From the NCBI GenBank assembly GCA_030035585.1, contig CM057469.1:17788501-17852500 (forward strand): a stretch of 64,000 nt of DNA, given 5' to 3'. A program made the translations under genes and the position numbers. This DNA is from Dugong dugon. Its lineage: Eukaryota; Chordata; Mammalia; Sirenia; Dugongidae. Below, in pieces: positions 33,763 through 47,187 of the stretch; position 1 is the stretch's first letter, and the number at the start of each line of letters is the position of its first letter. Under the pieces are notes generated by a model. It made no database searches, was not told the origin of the DNA, and was given only the letters and a program-made list of their open reading frames with translations.

Positions 33763-34999
33763 TAATTATTTATAAAGCTATTGCATTAGAAGAAAATTGG
33801 AGTGTATATTTTGTGGAATAATTTTGTTTCATTTTTTTGAATACAAGTCTTTGACTAAAGAGGAAGCAGGAGGGCCTCATTGAGATCTGGAATTAAAATG
33901 AAGCTTGCCGAGAACTTCTGTCCTCCTCGCGAGGAACCAACTCAGGATACCGTAGTAGTTATGTTTAACTTGGTCTGAACATCAAGATTCCCAAGTACAA
34001 GTGTTGTAACAGGTCTTGCTTTACCTGGAGATCCCAGGAATCGCTGGTACGAATCATTATTCAGTCTACTCTCTGTGCTCAGGATTTTGCCTCTGGTAGT
34101 GCTCTAACCCCGGTGTTTCTGAGAAAAGAAAAACACATTGTAATAGCTTTGAGAAGCTGCCAGGGAAAAACTACCCCCTGAGACAATTACTTTATATTAT
34201 TCTTTATGGCACATGTGATCCATTATTCATCAATTTTCTAAGCATTTTCATTATAAGTGCTGTTTAATCTCATTTTAAAGGTAAACAGCATTTATCAAAT
34301 TATCATCCGGTACTCGACTCCAAGTCAGCACTGATTCTTTACCACAAACCCCTGCTCTGTAGGAGAACATGTGTGTTTATTTTCTGTCCCGTATTTTGTC
34401 CAAAGGCAGAGAGCTCCACCTGTGCCCCACTGAGTTACTCCCTGTGTTTCAGGCCATGCTCCAGATTAAAATAATCATTTTGTTTTGGTAGTTATTTCTG
34501 TCCCAAGATAAATTTTAAATATATATGGAGTAGTTAATTTTGCCTTTATGGACCTTTCAGAATATCTGTGATGTGGTTCAAGCGTGTTGTATATAGAATA
34601 TATGACTGTATCTTAATTGATTTGCTTTTGGTGTTTTATATATATTAGTATGTGCTCAGTGAAAATGTATTTAATTGAATGGTAGCAATGCATGGTAAGA
34701 CTCTGGTAGGTTATAGGATCCTGTATGGGTTATCAGAAGTTCTTGATTTCTGGATTCTTCTTTGCCTATTTTTGACTTTAAATGTAGTGGGTGGCGAGTG
34801 TTACCTATGGAGAAGATAGCATGGATGGTTTATGTGTACATCTGTGTACCTTTGTGCATGCGTTGGCATGTATTTATTGTGTGTAGGTAAGGGTAAGGAT
34901 GAATAAGTGGCAAGAAAGACTGAAAAACGACAGAAAATTTTCTCATTGTCTTTTGGAAATTGTTTTAGGCTATTCAGGCCGTTTAATTCTTCATTTATC
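33763..34999. other. Unique sequence
   Basis: No gene or young repeat. 34210-34330 might be a very degraded MIR but is too weak to call. The remainder is AT-rich and unique. Confidence 0.45.
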
Positions 35000-35501
35000 C
35001 CTCAGAATACATTCATTAAGCATCTGCTAAGATCAGGCACTATACAGAGCTGTAGGATAGCCTCAAGGAACTTAGTCTAGTGGAAGAGACAGCCGGGAAA
35101 TATGTGGTCAAGGCTTTGATAAAAGTAAATATAAGGTTCCCTGCGAAGAGCAAAGGACCCCTGGTGGTGCAGTGGTTAAAGTGCTTGGCTGCTAACAGAA
35201 AGGGCCGCAGTTTGAACCTGCCAGCGGCTCTGCAAGAAAAAGATGTGGTAGTCTGCTTCCATAAAGATGTACAGTCTTGGAAACCCTACCGGACAGTTCT
35301 CCTGTGTCTTATAGGGTCATTAAGAGTCAGAATCAACTCGATGGCAGTGGCGTTCTGGGTTTTTGTAGAGAGCAAAGGATGGTGTCCATATTAGAATGAG
35401 TTCAAGAAGAAGTGAGTCTTGGGCTTAATCTGGAGGATTAGAAATGACCTTGCAGAGAAGAGAGCAAGGGGGCTCTATGCAAAGGAAGTAGCATACGTGA
35501 A
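35000..35501 (+). repeat. Unassigned ancient mammalian repeat, split by a SINE
   Basis: First part 35000-35154 ('cattaagcatctgctaagat', 'caaggaacttagtctagtgg') and second part 35363-35501 ('gaagtgagtcttgggcttaa', 'gcaaaggaagtagcatacgt') read as one old repeat interrupted by the AfroSINE at 35155. It is the same type as at 13275. Confidence 0.55.
35155..35362 (+). repeat. AfroSINE, longer subfamily
   Basis: Sense copy: 'acccctggtggtgcagtggt', 'ggccgcagtttgaacctgcc', the subfamily block 'gatgtggtagtctgcttcca' and tail 'agagtcagaatcaactcgat'. Confidence 0.93.
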
Positions 35502-35513
35502 TGATTGATGAAT

Positions 35514-35716
35514 GTTGTTGTTAGGGGCCATTGAGTCAATTCCAACTCATAGTGACTGCATGTGACAGAGTAGAATGCTCCATAGGGTTTCCTAGGCTGT
35601 AATATTTACGGGAGCAGATCACCAGATCTTTTTCCTGTAGAGCTGCTGGGTGGGTTCGAACTGCCAACCCTTTTGTTAGTAGCCCAACACTTAACTGTTT
35701 TACCACAAGGACTCCT
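35514..35716 (-). repeat. AfroSINE, longer subfamily
   Basis: Antisense, with a perfect 12-bp duplication 'tgattgatgaat' at 35502-35513 and 35717-35728. It lies 150 bp from the previous SINE in opposite orientation, giving a potential hairpin pair. Confidence 0.95.
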
Positions 35717-35729
35717 TGATTGATGAATA

Positions 35730-36254
35730 AAGCTTTAATTTTTGCCGGCGGGGTGGGTAGCAGAGAAACATTTTGAATTTAAGACTTCAAATTAGGTGCC
35801 TGTTTTAGAATTGGTTCATTAATAATGCTAAATCCTTACCTATGGGTAGATATTTGAACATTGCCCACCAAGAGCAAACCATTGCCATTGAATGTTTTGT
35901 GGCTTGAAGTGTGCATCAGTTGAAGCTGCCATGCCCCTCATGCCTTAATTTGCAATTAGGAATTTACAGACAGCCTGAAAATTTGGTTCTTGAGTTATGA
36001 TTATATCTGAGTAAATTCCCTGCAGATTCACCTCTTTCCAATTTTTTCTTGTATTAATTTGTTTCTAATCTTTATTTTCTCCCATTCTCACAATATTTCA
36101 TGTGTATCTGTGAATCCAGAGGAGCATCTTATAAATATTAATTAGCATTAGAGAGTGTCAGAATTCAAAGGATGATCCACGTAAGGATAGAGTTTGGAGG
36201 GAAACACATTTTCTTTTTAGCTATGCATTCCAGAGCATATAGATAATCTACCTC
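35730..36254. other. Unique sequence
   Basis: AT-rich, with no gene or recognised repeat. Confidence 0.5.
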
Positions 36255-36470
36255 AGCAGTCTGCTGTAGTTGGAACAGCATGAGCTTTGGAATTAGATGA
36301 GCTTGGGATCCCATTCTCAACATGTCACTTATCAGTCATATGACTTCGGACAAACACCTTCATCTTTCTGGCCTTCAGTTTCTTCAGCTAGGAAACAGAT
36401 ATAACCAACCTTTTGTGGGAGAGTTAGAGCAAGTATTACAAAGTACCTAATAAGAGCCCAAGAAACAGTG
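36255..36470 (+). repeat. MIR SINE
   Basis: Sense MIR: 'acagcatgagctttggaatt', 'gtcatatgacttcggacaaa' and 'cttcagtttcttcagctagg'. Confidence 0.8.
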
Positions 36471-36493
36471 TTAACTCTCATTAGTAGTTTCAT

Positions 36494-36652
36494 CTTGTTG
36501 TTGTTCTGTGCCAAGTGGATTCTGACTCATAGCGACCCTATAGGACAGAATAGAACTGCCCCATGGGGATTCCAAGGAGTGGCTGGTGGATTCGAACTGC
36601 TGACCTTTTGGTTAGCAGCCTAAGCTCTTTACCACTTTGCCACCAGGGTTCC
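36494..36652 (-). repeat. AfroSINE, short subfamily
   Basis: Antisense and complete, with an 8-bp duplication 'agtttcat' at 36486-36493 and 36653-36660. Confidence 0.94.
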
Positions 36653-36660
36653 AGTTTCAT

Positions 36661-36997
36661 TTAGGAATACAAATTATGATTGAAGCATGTGTATTTAGTG
36701 ATACCTTTTTTTTTCCTAATAAAGATTCCATATCAATCTATAATGAGCTGAGTGTAGCTCCTTCTGAATCCTTTGAAAAATATTTATAACCCCTGTCATT
36801 TTCTTCCACAACCAGAAATTATGGTTTTTCTAATATTCTCAGTGTATTTGACCACATTGGCTATAAATGTTTTGTTTTCTCTGCCTTTAGAATTACTTAT
36901 TTAAAGAGTATAATCATTAGTGAACTACCCAGTAGGCAGATTTAGGGATTATTGTACGTGTGCTTAAGGCCCCAGCAACACAGGGATACATGTGCGT

Positions 36998-37043
<46 letters not shown>

Positions 37044-37459
37044 TCACAAAAGAGATCAGTTCAGCTCTGAAGAAGTTAACCAGAAATTTACTATTAGAAA
37101 CTCTAGAGAGATACTATTTTTATTTTAGCATATGCAGAAGTGTGACTTTAGATGTTTAGTACTTTTATTTGGCGTACACATGGGGGAAGCACCAAATCTT
37201 TTCACCGCATAAGGACTCTAAAATCTAAAAATTTTATTCCCACCCTCAGCATAATAAGTATATCTTAATTGGTGGTAGTTCCTACCATGTAGTTCTTCAA
37301 CAGTTTTTGTCAGAATTGGAAAGAACACAAACATCTGTCTTCCAGTTATTTGCCATTTGTGCAATATTTAACATGATTTTCAAATAAAATTCTAACCAGC
37401 ATATATTAAGATGTGGTAGAATTAGTGAAGTGTAGACCACAAATTTTAGTTTGTCATAC
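36661..37459. other. Unique sequence with (CA)n
   Basis: No gene. A CA dinucleotide tract of about 20 units lies at 36999-37041. Confidence 0.6.
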
Positions 37460-37796
37460 TGTGGTGACTTGCATGTTGCTATGATGCTGGAATCTATGCC
37501 ACTAGTATTTTAAATACCAGCAGGACCACCCACGGTGGAAAGGTTTCAGTGGAATTTCCAGACTAAGACTGACTAGAAAGACCTGGCAAAGTGTTCCAAA
37601 AAGTAGCCAATGAAAACAACAATGATATAGAGCTTCAAGATGAGCCCCCTATACTGGAAGGCACACAAAATACACAATGGCTGCAACAATGGACTTGAGC
37701 ATACCAATAATCGTGAGGATGGCAAGGACCAGACAACATGTCGATCTGTTATACATGGGATCGCCATGAGTTGGTGCCAACTCGACAGCTAACAAC
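37460..37796 (+). mobile_element. Internally deleted BovB (5' UTR joined to 3' end)
   Basis: Begins with BovB 5' UTR-type sequence ('cttgcatgttgctatgatgc', 'ttaaataccagcaggaccac', 'gagccccctatactggaagg') and passes at about 37670-37680 directly into the BovB 3' end ('atggctgcaacaatggactt', 'tgagttggtgccaactcgac', then AAC repeats). The whole coding region is absent. This could be a non-autonomous BovB derivative that moved as a SINE, or one deleted copy. Confidence 0.82.
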
Positions 37797-37886
37797 AGCA
37801 GAGGAATTTAGGAATCAGTAGAACGTGAATTTTCAAAATGTTTTAGCTATTTAAAGAAAAGACCGTTCTCAAATGAAAGAAGATAC

Positions 37887-38096
37887 CAAAAAATAAACAC
37901 AAAACCAGTTGCCATTGAATTAATTCCAACTTATGCCGACCCCATGTATGTCAGAGTAAAACTGTGTTCCATAAGGTTTTCAATGGCTGATTTTTCGCCA
38001 GATCTTTCTTTCAAGGCGCATCTGGGTAGGCTTGAACCTCCAACATTTTGGTTCATATCCAAATGTGTTAACCATTTGCACCACCCAGGAACTCCA
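37887..38096 (-). repeat. AfroSINE, second subfamily
   Basis: Antisense: 'aaaccagttgccattgaatt', 'catgtatgtcagagtaaaac', 'ggcgcatctgggtaggcttg' and 'gcaccacccaggaactcc'. An 11-bp duplication with one mismatch flanks it: 37876-37886 and 38097-38107. Confidence 0.93.
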
Positions 38097-38107
38097 AAAG
38101 AAGATTC

Positions 38108-38915
38108 AGGAGCCCAATAAGTAATTTAGGTAAAGGTTTATAGATGCTTGGTGGGTGGACTGCTAGTAGAGTAAGGAGCCCCAGGAGTCTGGCTGCTCCT
38201 TCTTGCTTGTCACACCTGCCTGTTGGACCCCAGAAAGGGTCTGTGGAGCAGTTTGTAACTGCTGATTTAATACAAGCCTCAGCTGAGAACCTTGACACCC
38301 AGAGGGCTTTGTCCCAAACTGGTGAACTCAGATTGTTTCTGTCTTTGGGGCTGCATTTTGGATTTATTTGGCAAAATCCTACCAGAAAGCAGTATTTATA
38401 GGATAGTGTCAACTTTACTGGAATATTTAGTCTAGGAGAGGTAGAACATTGTATCAGAGCCATTCCAAGCCCAAGTTCATATTTGTATCAGAAAAAAGAT
38501 AAAGCAGCAGCATTTCCCAGATCTGTGGTCATGAGGCACAAGCAGTTAGACTTATGAATAAACTGTGATGGTGAGGTATCAGTGCCAAGAAGTTTTAATG
38601 CCTGTAGTTTTCCTATTTCTTTAACCCCTCAGTTTGAAGCTAAATAGATCCTCTTCCATTTTAATCTTTGTATATTAATAATATTTTCACTTATATATGT
38701 GGTTCAGCAAATATCTTAAAAAAAAAAAAAAAGGGCCGAAGTTCATTCTAAATGGAAACATTAGAATACATCAGTTTGAAAGATGAAGGTTCTTTCAGTT
38801 TCCTTATGGGACACTGTATTGGGCTTCTTTATCTTCTTTCATTTGAAAAAGGGGTTTTACAGCTAAAATATTTTGAAATCTTGTGTACTAGTTGATTCCT
38901 AAATGCCTATAAACC
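38108..38915. other. Unique sequence with a 131-codon open frame
   Basis: The minus strand of 38068-38463 is open for 131 codons. The predicted protein shows no domain I recognise, is leucine-rich at its end ('LIGLLNLLLEFLGG'), and part of it overlaps the SINE end at 38068-38096. It is probably chance, or part of an unassigned old repeat. Poly(A) at about 38719-38733. Confidence 0.35.
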
Positions 38916-38919
38916 AAAA

Positions 38920-39135
38920 AAAAACCCACCAAGCCCATTGCTGTCGAGTCAGTTCTGACTCATGACGACTGCGTATGTGACAAAGTAGAACTACTCCATA
39001 AGACTTCCTTAGCTGTAATCTTTACGGAAGCATTTTGCCAGGCCTTTCTTCTGAGGAGCCACTGGCTGGGTTTGAACCACCAATCTTTAGGTTAGCAACC
39101 AATTGCAAATTTCTTGTGCCACTGAGGCACCTTTA
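38920..39135 (-). repeat. AfroSINE, longer subfamily
   Basis: Antisense, fairly diverged: 'attgctgtcgagtcagttct', 'ctttacggaagcattttgcc', 'gggtttgaaccaccaatctt' and 'gtgccactgaggcacc'. Confidence 0.9.
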
Positions 39136-39247
39136 GAGTTCTAAAACTTTGTGGTTTACAGTTCACTGATTCTGCTACATCTTAGTATTTGCTGCTTAGA
39201 ATTTTGTTTGAAAATCATGTTAACCATTGTACAAATACAGTTTAACT

Positions 39248-40240
39248 GTTGTGGTTAGGTGCCATCGAGTTGGTTCAACTCATAGCAACCCTATGTACAA
39301 CGGAACAAAACACTGCCCCGTCCTGTGCCACCCTCACAATCGCTGCTATGTTTGAGCCCATTGTTGCAGCCACTGTGTCAGTCCATCTTGCTGAGGGTCT
39401 CCCTCTTTTCAGCTGACCCTCTGATTTACCAAGGCTTATGTCCTCCTCCAGGGACTGGACCCTCCTGATAACATGTCCAAAGTATGTGAGGTGAAGTCTT
39501 CCCATTCTCGCTTTTAAGGGGCATTCTGGTTGTACTTCTTCCAAGACAGATTTGTTTGTTCTTCTGGCAGTCCATGGTATAGTCAGTATTCTTTGCCAAC
39601 ACCATAATTCAAAGGCATCAATTTTTCTTCAGTCTTCCTTATTCATTGTCGAGTTTTCACATGCATAGGAGTCAATTGAAAATACCATGGCTTGGGTCAA
39701 ATCCACCTTAGTCCTCAAACTGTCATCTTTGCTTTTTAACACTTTAAAGAGGTCTGTTTGCCTCAGATTTGCCTGGTGCAATATGTCATTTGATTTCTTG
39801 ACTGCTGCTTCTACTGGTGTTGACTGTGGATCGACGTGAAATGAAATCCTTGACAACTTCAATATTTTCTCCGTTTATCATGGTGTTGCTGATCAGTCCA
39901 GTTGTGAAAATTTTTGTTTTCTTTATATTGAGGTGTAATCCATACTGAAGGCTGTGGTCTTTGATCTTCGTCAGTAAGTACTTCAAGTCCTCTTTGCTTT
40001 CAGCAAGCAAGGTTGTGTCATCTGCAAAACGCAGGTTGTTAGTGAGTCTTCCTCCAACCCTGATGCCACATTTTCCTTTGTATAGTCCACCTTCTCTGAT
40101 TATTTGTTCATCATACAGATTGAATAAGTATGGTAAAAAGACAACCCTGACACACGCTTTTCCTGATTTTAAACCACACAGTATCCACTTCTTCTGTCTG
40201 AATGACTGCCTCTTGGTCTTGAACAGGTTCCCATGAGCAT
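39248..40240 (-). mobile_element. BovB/RTE LINE, 3' segment of a twin-primed insertion
   Basis: Antisense BovB from its 3' end (left, 'gttgtggttaggtgccatcg') to the middle of the reverse transcriptase (right, 'gtcttgaacaggttcccatg'). Visible coding parts include 'LTYFGHVIRRVQSLEEDISL' near 39440-39510 and 'LKYLLTKIKDHSLQYGLHLN' near 39910-39980. The frame is broken. It is one insertion together with 40275-41390. Confidence 0.93.
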
Positions 40241-40274
40241 AACTAAGTATTTTAAGCTACCCGTAATTTGTTAC

Positions 40275-41390
40275 ACAGGAATTAAATTGATTATATCTGT
40301 GGAAAGAGTTGGTGGAGAAGCTCTATATCATCAGCCAGAAAAAAGGCCAGGGGCTGAGAGTGGAACAGACCATCAATTGCTCAAATGCAAATTCAAGTTG
40401 AAACTGAAATAAATTAAGTCCACAGGAGCCAAAGTATGACCTTGAGTATATCCAGCTGAATTTAGAGACTATCTCAGGAACAGATTTGACACTTTGAATA
40501 TTAATGACCGAAGACCAGACAAGTTATGGGATGATATCAAGGATATCATACATGAAGAAAGTAGAAGGTCATTAAAAAGACAGGAAATAAAGAAAAAAAA
40601 CAAAATAGATATCAGAAGAGACTCTCAAACTGCTCTTGAATGTAGAGTAGCTAAAGCGAATGGAAGAAATGATGACATAAGAGAGCTGAACAGAAGATTT
40701 CGAAAGGCATCTTGAGAAGACAAAGTATTGTAATGACATGTGCAAAGACCTAGAGATAGAAAACCAAAAGGGAAGGATACATTCGGCACTTCTCAAGCTG
40801 AAAGAACTGAGGAAAAAATTCAAGCCTTGAGTTGCAATATTGAAGGATTCTACAGGCAAAATATTGAATGATGCAGAAAGCATCAAAAGAAGATGGAAGG
40901 AATACACAGAGTCACTGTACCAAAAGAATTGATTGACGTTCATTTTGGGAGGTAGCATATAATCAAGAGCTGACTGAAGGAAGAAGTCCAAGCTGCACTG
41001 AAGGCATTGGCAAAAAACAAGTCTCCAGGAATTGACAGAATATCAACTCAGATGTTTCAGCAAACACTTAAAACACTGTAGCGCTCACTCGCCTATGTGA
41101 AGAAATTTAGAAGACAGCTACCTGGCCAACCAACTGGAAGAGATCCATATTTGTGCCTATTCCAAAGAAAGGTGACCCAACAGAATGCAGAAATTATTAT
41201 TGAACCATATCATTAATATGACATGCAAATAAAATTATGCTGAAGATAATTAAAAAACAGTTGTAGCATATATTGACAGGCAACTGCCAGAAATTCACCT
41301 GGATTCAGAAGAGGACATGGAATGAGGGATATCATTGCTCATGTTGATGGATCTTGGCTGAAAGCAGAAGAATATCAGAAAGATGTTTAC
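40275..41390 (+). mobile_element. BovB/RTE LINE, inverted 5' segment of the same insertion
   Basis: Sense BovB upstream of the piece at 39248-40240: from 'aattgattatatctgtggaa' through 'RRPDKLWDDIKDIIHEESRR' (40510-40569) to 'gaatatcagaaagatgttta' in the reverse transcriptase. It ends about where the other segment begins, with roughly 135 bp of the element missing between them. Opposite orientations and adjoining content fit twin priming. Candidate duplication: 'agtttaact' at 39239-39247 and 'aatttaact' at 41391-41399. Confidence 0.92.
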
Positions 41391-41399
41391 AATTTAACT

Positions 41400-43110
41400 A
41401 CCCAAAAGAAATTTCTTACTTCATTCTTTATAGCCACACATCATGTTGACATTAACCATAATATATTGGAAGGCAGTGGTGCTGATTCACCCTGAAGTAA
41501 GTTATTTTTCCAGTACTTGGAATGAATTAGGGCTCAGCCACTCACTTTTCTCCTCAAATCTCTTTTGATCTACTGGTAAGATGTTGAGAACTCTCAGGCC
41601 TGGTCTGTGTCTTTGAAATACAATAATGTGACCCTGCCTTCCTTCCAACATGACCTAATCAATTGAGGAAACTCTTTTCCACAACTTTCTTTTGAGTGTT
41701 CTTGTCTCTTTACTACCATGTAACTGATGTTTGTCATCTTGGACTCTGCTAAAATGTCAACGATCCCCTCACCCTTTTAATCCCACGTGGTAGTCTTGCG
41801 CATTAGGTGCTTTGTAGAATTTATTGACTCAATTAGTGAATGGAGACATGAGATCTCTAACCAGTGTGTAAGTATCTGTATTCCTTTGACAAATATAGCA
41901 ATATTATGGTCACATTTCAAGGGCTGCCTCACATCCTCATAGGTATTGTACTTAATTTTGAGCTGTGTTCCTTTCCAAAGCCTCTATTTACCTTGGCCAC
42001 TTTGGTTTTATATGTTAGCTTTTGTAAATATGCGTTTCTCATATAAATTTGTAAGCAATATAGTGAGATAGGGTAAGTATATGCCTGCATATATCTGTAT
42101 TTATACCTAGATGAACATGTAATAAAATACATGTATGCATATACACATATCTGAATAGATTTGTTCCACAGGCAGAGCAGTCAACTACAGTTTCAAGGAT
42201 TATTTGTAAAACTCAGCTGAGAAATTTCAGATTGCCATTATTATTATTTAGGATGCAAATCCGTGCTGAAGTCTCTAAACCTCCCCAGTCTGTGTTTTGT
42301 TCCTTGCCTATAATATGTCTGCTTCTCCATTGTCAGAGAAAGTAAGCAAAACTAGTTGTGACTTTAAAATATTAAACTCCAGAAAAGACATGACTGTCCA
42401 GTATTTTTTTCCCTAAGAGGAAAGTCCAACCTGGCTTATGCAAATCACAGGTATTTAAATTGGGAATGTTTTACTTTCCCTCTGTCCCTACTTACAGAAT
42501 TCTCCTAAAGATATTTCTTTTTAGTTTGTAGATGGCAAAAACTAAATTTACTACAGACTGAGGCTAAGAACCCTTAGGCCTGGAGCAAAATCCTGCAGGA
42601 ACAAAAAAAATGTGGGTCTGAAATGGAAACCCTGACAGATACTTTAATTATAAGAACAATGGCGGATGTGAGTGACAGTGTCACTGCTGATGGAAGGAGA
42701 CGTTGTGGGTGGGGAAGTCACTTGGCTCTAAACTTGATAGAATGGAAACTTTCCGGAGTTTTTGTATGAATATGATATAGAAAACTCTTCCAGTTTCTAG
42801 AGTCCTTCATATTAGTGTAGAGAAGTGGTTTTTAAGGTCTAGAATCCAGTACCCTGGGGAGACACCTGGGGCTCCTTGGGGGTTGGTGGTGCTTCTGCTT
42901 CAGACAGGAGCTCACTCTATTTTATGTTACAGCCTTTCATGGCAGTTATTTTTTGTTTTTTGTGAAATAGGTCTCACTAATGAAGATAGATTTGAAAAAC
43001 CGCTTTGCAGTGGTCTCGTTAATAAGACTCTTGTTAGTGGTATGGGCTGACTGGGTTTAAGGTGCAGTTTGTCTGCCTTGAGTTTCTTGTGGTTTACTTA
43101 CTCTTTGCCC
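41400..43110. other. Unique sequence
   Basis: No gene supported. 41900-42150 is AT-rich; 42180-42420 is repeat-free with moderate GC; 42600-42740 has a few CpGs. A degraded hAT-type end may be present near 42826 ('agtggtttttaaggtct'), too weak to call. Confidence 0.45.
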
Positions 43111-43124
43111 TCTTTCTAAGTAGA

Positions 43125-44780
43125 ACACAAAAACCAGTAGCTATAAATAACAGAAAAATGCTACTTCGTTAAAATAAAAAACTTCTGCATGACAAAACCA
43201 CCATTAGAAAAGTAAAATAGCCAAACTGGGGGAAAAAAATATATTTGCAGCTCATATCACAGAGAAGGGATAATTTCCCTAATCCAGGGGTCAGCAGTCT
43301 ACAGCCTGAAGGCCAGATCTGGCCTGCCACTTGTTTTTGTAAATCAAATTTTATTAGAACACAGCCACACTCAGTCATTTGCATATTGTTTGTGACTGCT
43401 TTTGCCTTATGGTGGCAGAGTTGAGTAGCTGCAACACAGACCATATGGCCTGTGAAGCCAAAAATATTTACTATCTGGCCCTTTACAGAAGAAGTTTGCC
43501 AACCCTTGCCCTAATGAATAGTGAGCTCCTACAACTAAAGATCAATAATAGGAATAATAATTTTAAAAAAAGATGCAACAATCCAACCGAAAAATGGGCA
43601 AAAGATATGTATGTAGTGTCTCAGCAACAGACAGATTTCACCCCAAATGGTTCAATTGAAGAGACTTAAATGAAGGGGCAAATTACAGAGGAGGAGACAG
43701 GATTAGGAGGATGAACAAGGGATCGTGAGGCAGTCAGACTAGCAAAAGCAGTAAGCCACCACCACCCTGGGATTGAAGGCATAAAGAGTTAAAAATGGTG
43801 TTGCTAGAGCTTAGAGAGAACTGGAGCAGAGTAGGGTGAGTCATACCACAGATCTGTAGTCGGGGAGGGAGGTAGCCACTACAAGATATATGGCATTGCA
43901 ACACTTTAGGAATGGGAAAGAAGTACCCTGACCTCTTTCCTCCCACCTCCGCATCTCCTGCTGGTGCCTCCCAGTTACTGACCTAACCAGCAGGCTCCCA
44001 GCAGGCAAGGGAGCCAGGTAATACTGTTCTCAGGCGTCAGCCTCCTAGGACCCAGATGAAAAGATCCTCAACCTCATGAATCATAAGAGCAACTCGAGTA
44101 GAAACTACACAGAGATGTCCCTTTTTATCTGTCAGATTGGCAAAGAGCAGAATGTTTGATAATGCTCTGTGTTAGCAAGGAAATAGGGAAATAGTTTATC
44201 TGTCTGTCTATCTGTTATCTATTTCTCCTCATCATCATTATCATCACCTATCCACTCAAGACAGTATCTCAAAATTCTAAGTGCATCTATCTTTTGTTTC
44301 AGCAATTGCACTTCTAGGAATTTATCCTTCAGAGTAACATGTACATGAAGTGATGTGTGAACCGCAACCTTGTTTGTCATAGGAAGAGGATGGAAATAAC
44401 CTATAAGTCCATCAGTAGGGACTGGTTATATAAATTATACTGTATCTGTTCACTGAAATACTATGAAGCCATACAAAAGCATCAGGAAACTCTGTATTCT
44501 CAATATGGAGTTAAGTTCAAGTTATATCGATAAGAGAACAGAGAAAGTAAAAACAGGATGTGTAGTATCGGACCATTTGTGAAAAAAAATAGAAAGGAAA
44601 AGAATATGTAAATATATTTTCTTGTACATGCATAAAATAGAAAATCCACAAAACAATAAAATTGGATGTCTCTGGAGATGAAGACTGGAGTCAGGGTGGG
44701 AGGGAGACCTTTTCATCTTTCTGAACCTTTTGAATTTTGGTTCATGTCAGTGTATTACCTATATAAAAATAAAATATTAG
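43125..44780 (+). mobile_element. Old L1, ORF2 end and 3' UTR, with insertions
   Basis: Sense, strongly diverged L1: 'cttctgcatgacaaaaccac' and 'tatttgcagctcatatcaca' before the hAT element; 'gagctcctacaactaaagat' and 'aaaatgggcaaaagatatgt' after it; then from 44050 'aacctcatgaatcataagag', 'cagcaattgcacttctagga', 'atactatgaagccatacaaa' and an A-rich end. The stretch 43690-44045 does not fit L1 and may be another old insertion that I cannot name. Confidence 0.75.
43285..43508 (+). mobile_element. hAT-Charlie-type non-autonomous DNA transposon
   Basis: 224 bp with inverted ends ('caggggtcagcagtctac' left; on the other strand at the right 'caagggttggcaaacttc') and an 8-bp duplication with one mismatch: 'ccctaatc' at 43277-43284 and 'ccctaatg' at 43509-43516. 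Internal landmarks are 'ggccagatctggcctgcca' and 'atttactatctggcccttta'. It sits inside the old L1, so it is younger than that copy. Confidence 0.9.
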
Positions 44781-46631
<1,851 letters not shown>

Positions 46632-46815
46632 ATTGTGGTTGTTTGTTGCCTTTGAGTCAGTTCCAACTCATGGTGACCCCAAGTGTTACAGAGTAGAACT
46701 ACTCAATAGCATTTTCGTGGCTGTAACCTTAATGGCAGCAGATCGCCAGGCCTTTCTTCTGTAGTACCACTGGGTGGCTTCAAACCACCAACTTTGTACC
46801 ACCTAGGGACCTTGA
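46632..46815 (-). repeat. AfroSINE, longer subfamily
   Basis: Antisense, diverged: 'gcctttgagtcagttccaac', 'gtaaccttaatggcagcaga', 'ggcttcaaaccaccaacttt'. The head is shortened by a deletion before 'gtaccacctagggacctt'. Confidence 0.9.
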
Positions 46816-46880
46816 GTGTCTGTGCAGAACATAATAATTGGTTTTTGGCCATGATTTTTATCTTTTAACTGTGACCCTTA

Positions 46881-47062
46881 AGGAACCCTGGTGGCGCAGT
46901 GGTTAAAGTGTTTGACTGCTAACCTAAAGTTCGGCAACTTGAAACCACCAGCAGCTCCATGGAAGAAAGACGTGGCAGTCTGCGTCCATAAAGATTTACA
47001 GCCTTGGAAACCCCATGGTGTAGCTATGAGTTGGAATCAACTCGACGGCAGTGGGAGAAGGG
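46881..47062 (+). repeat. AfroSINE, longer subfamily
   Basis: Sense: 'ggaaccctggtggcgcagtg', 'agacgtggcagtctgcgtcc', 'gagttggaatcaactcgacg'. A 14-bp duplication with two mismatches flanks it: 46867-46880 and 47063-47076. Confidence 0.93.
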
Positions 47063-47187
47063 AACTGTGGTCCTTAGCCACTCCTGGATCAGAATTGTCT
47101 GCAGCCTGCCGTACTGTTCATCTTTTTGGTGAAGGAGTTTGGTGGTACCTGAATTGCACAGTTTTGCCATGGGAATGTAGATTGATG

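Noticed and set aside
36999-37041. Possible regulatory CA repeat
   Set aside because: Ordinary microsatellite length with no supporting context.
40494-40715. 73-codon frame with good protein character
   Set aside because: It is a piece of the BovB protein inside the twin-primed insertion, not a host gene.
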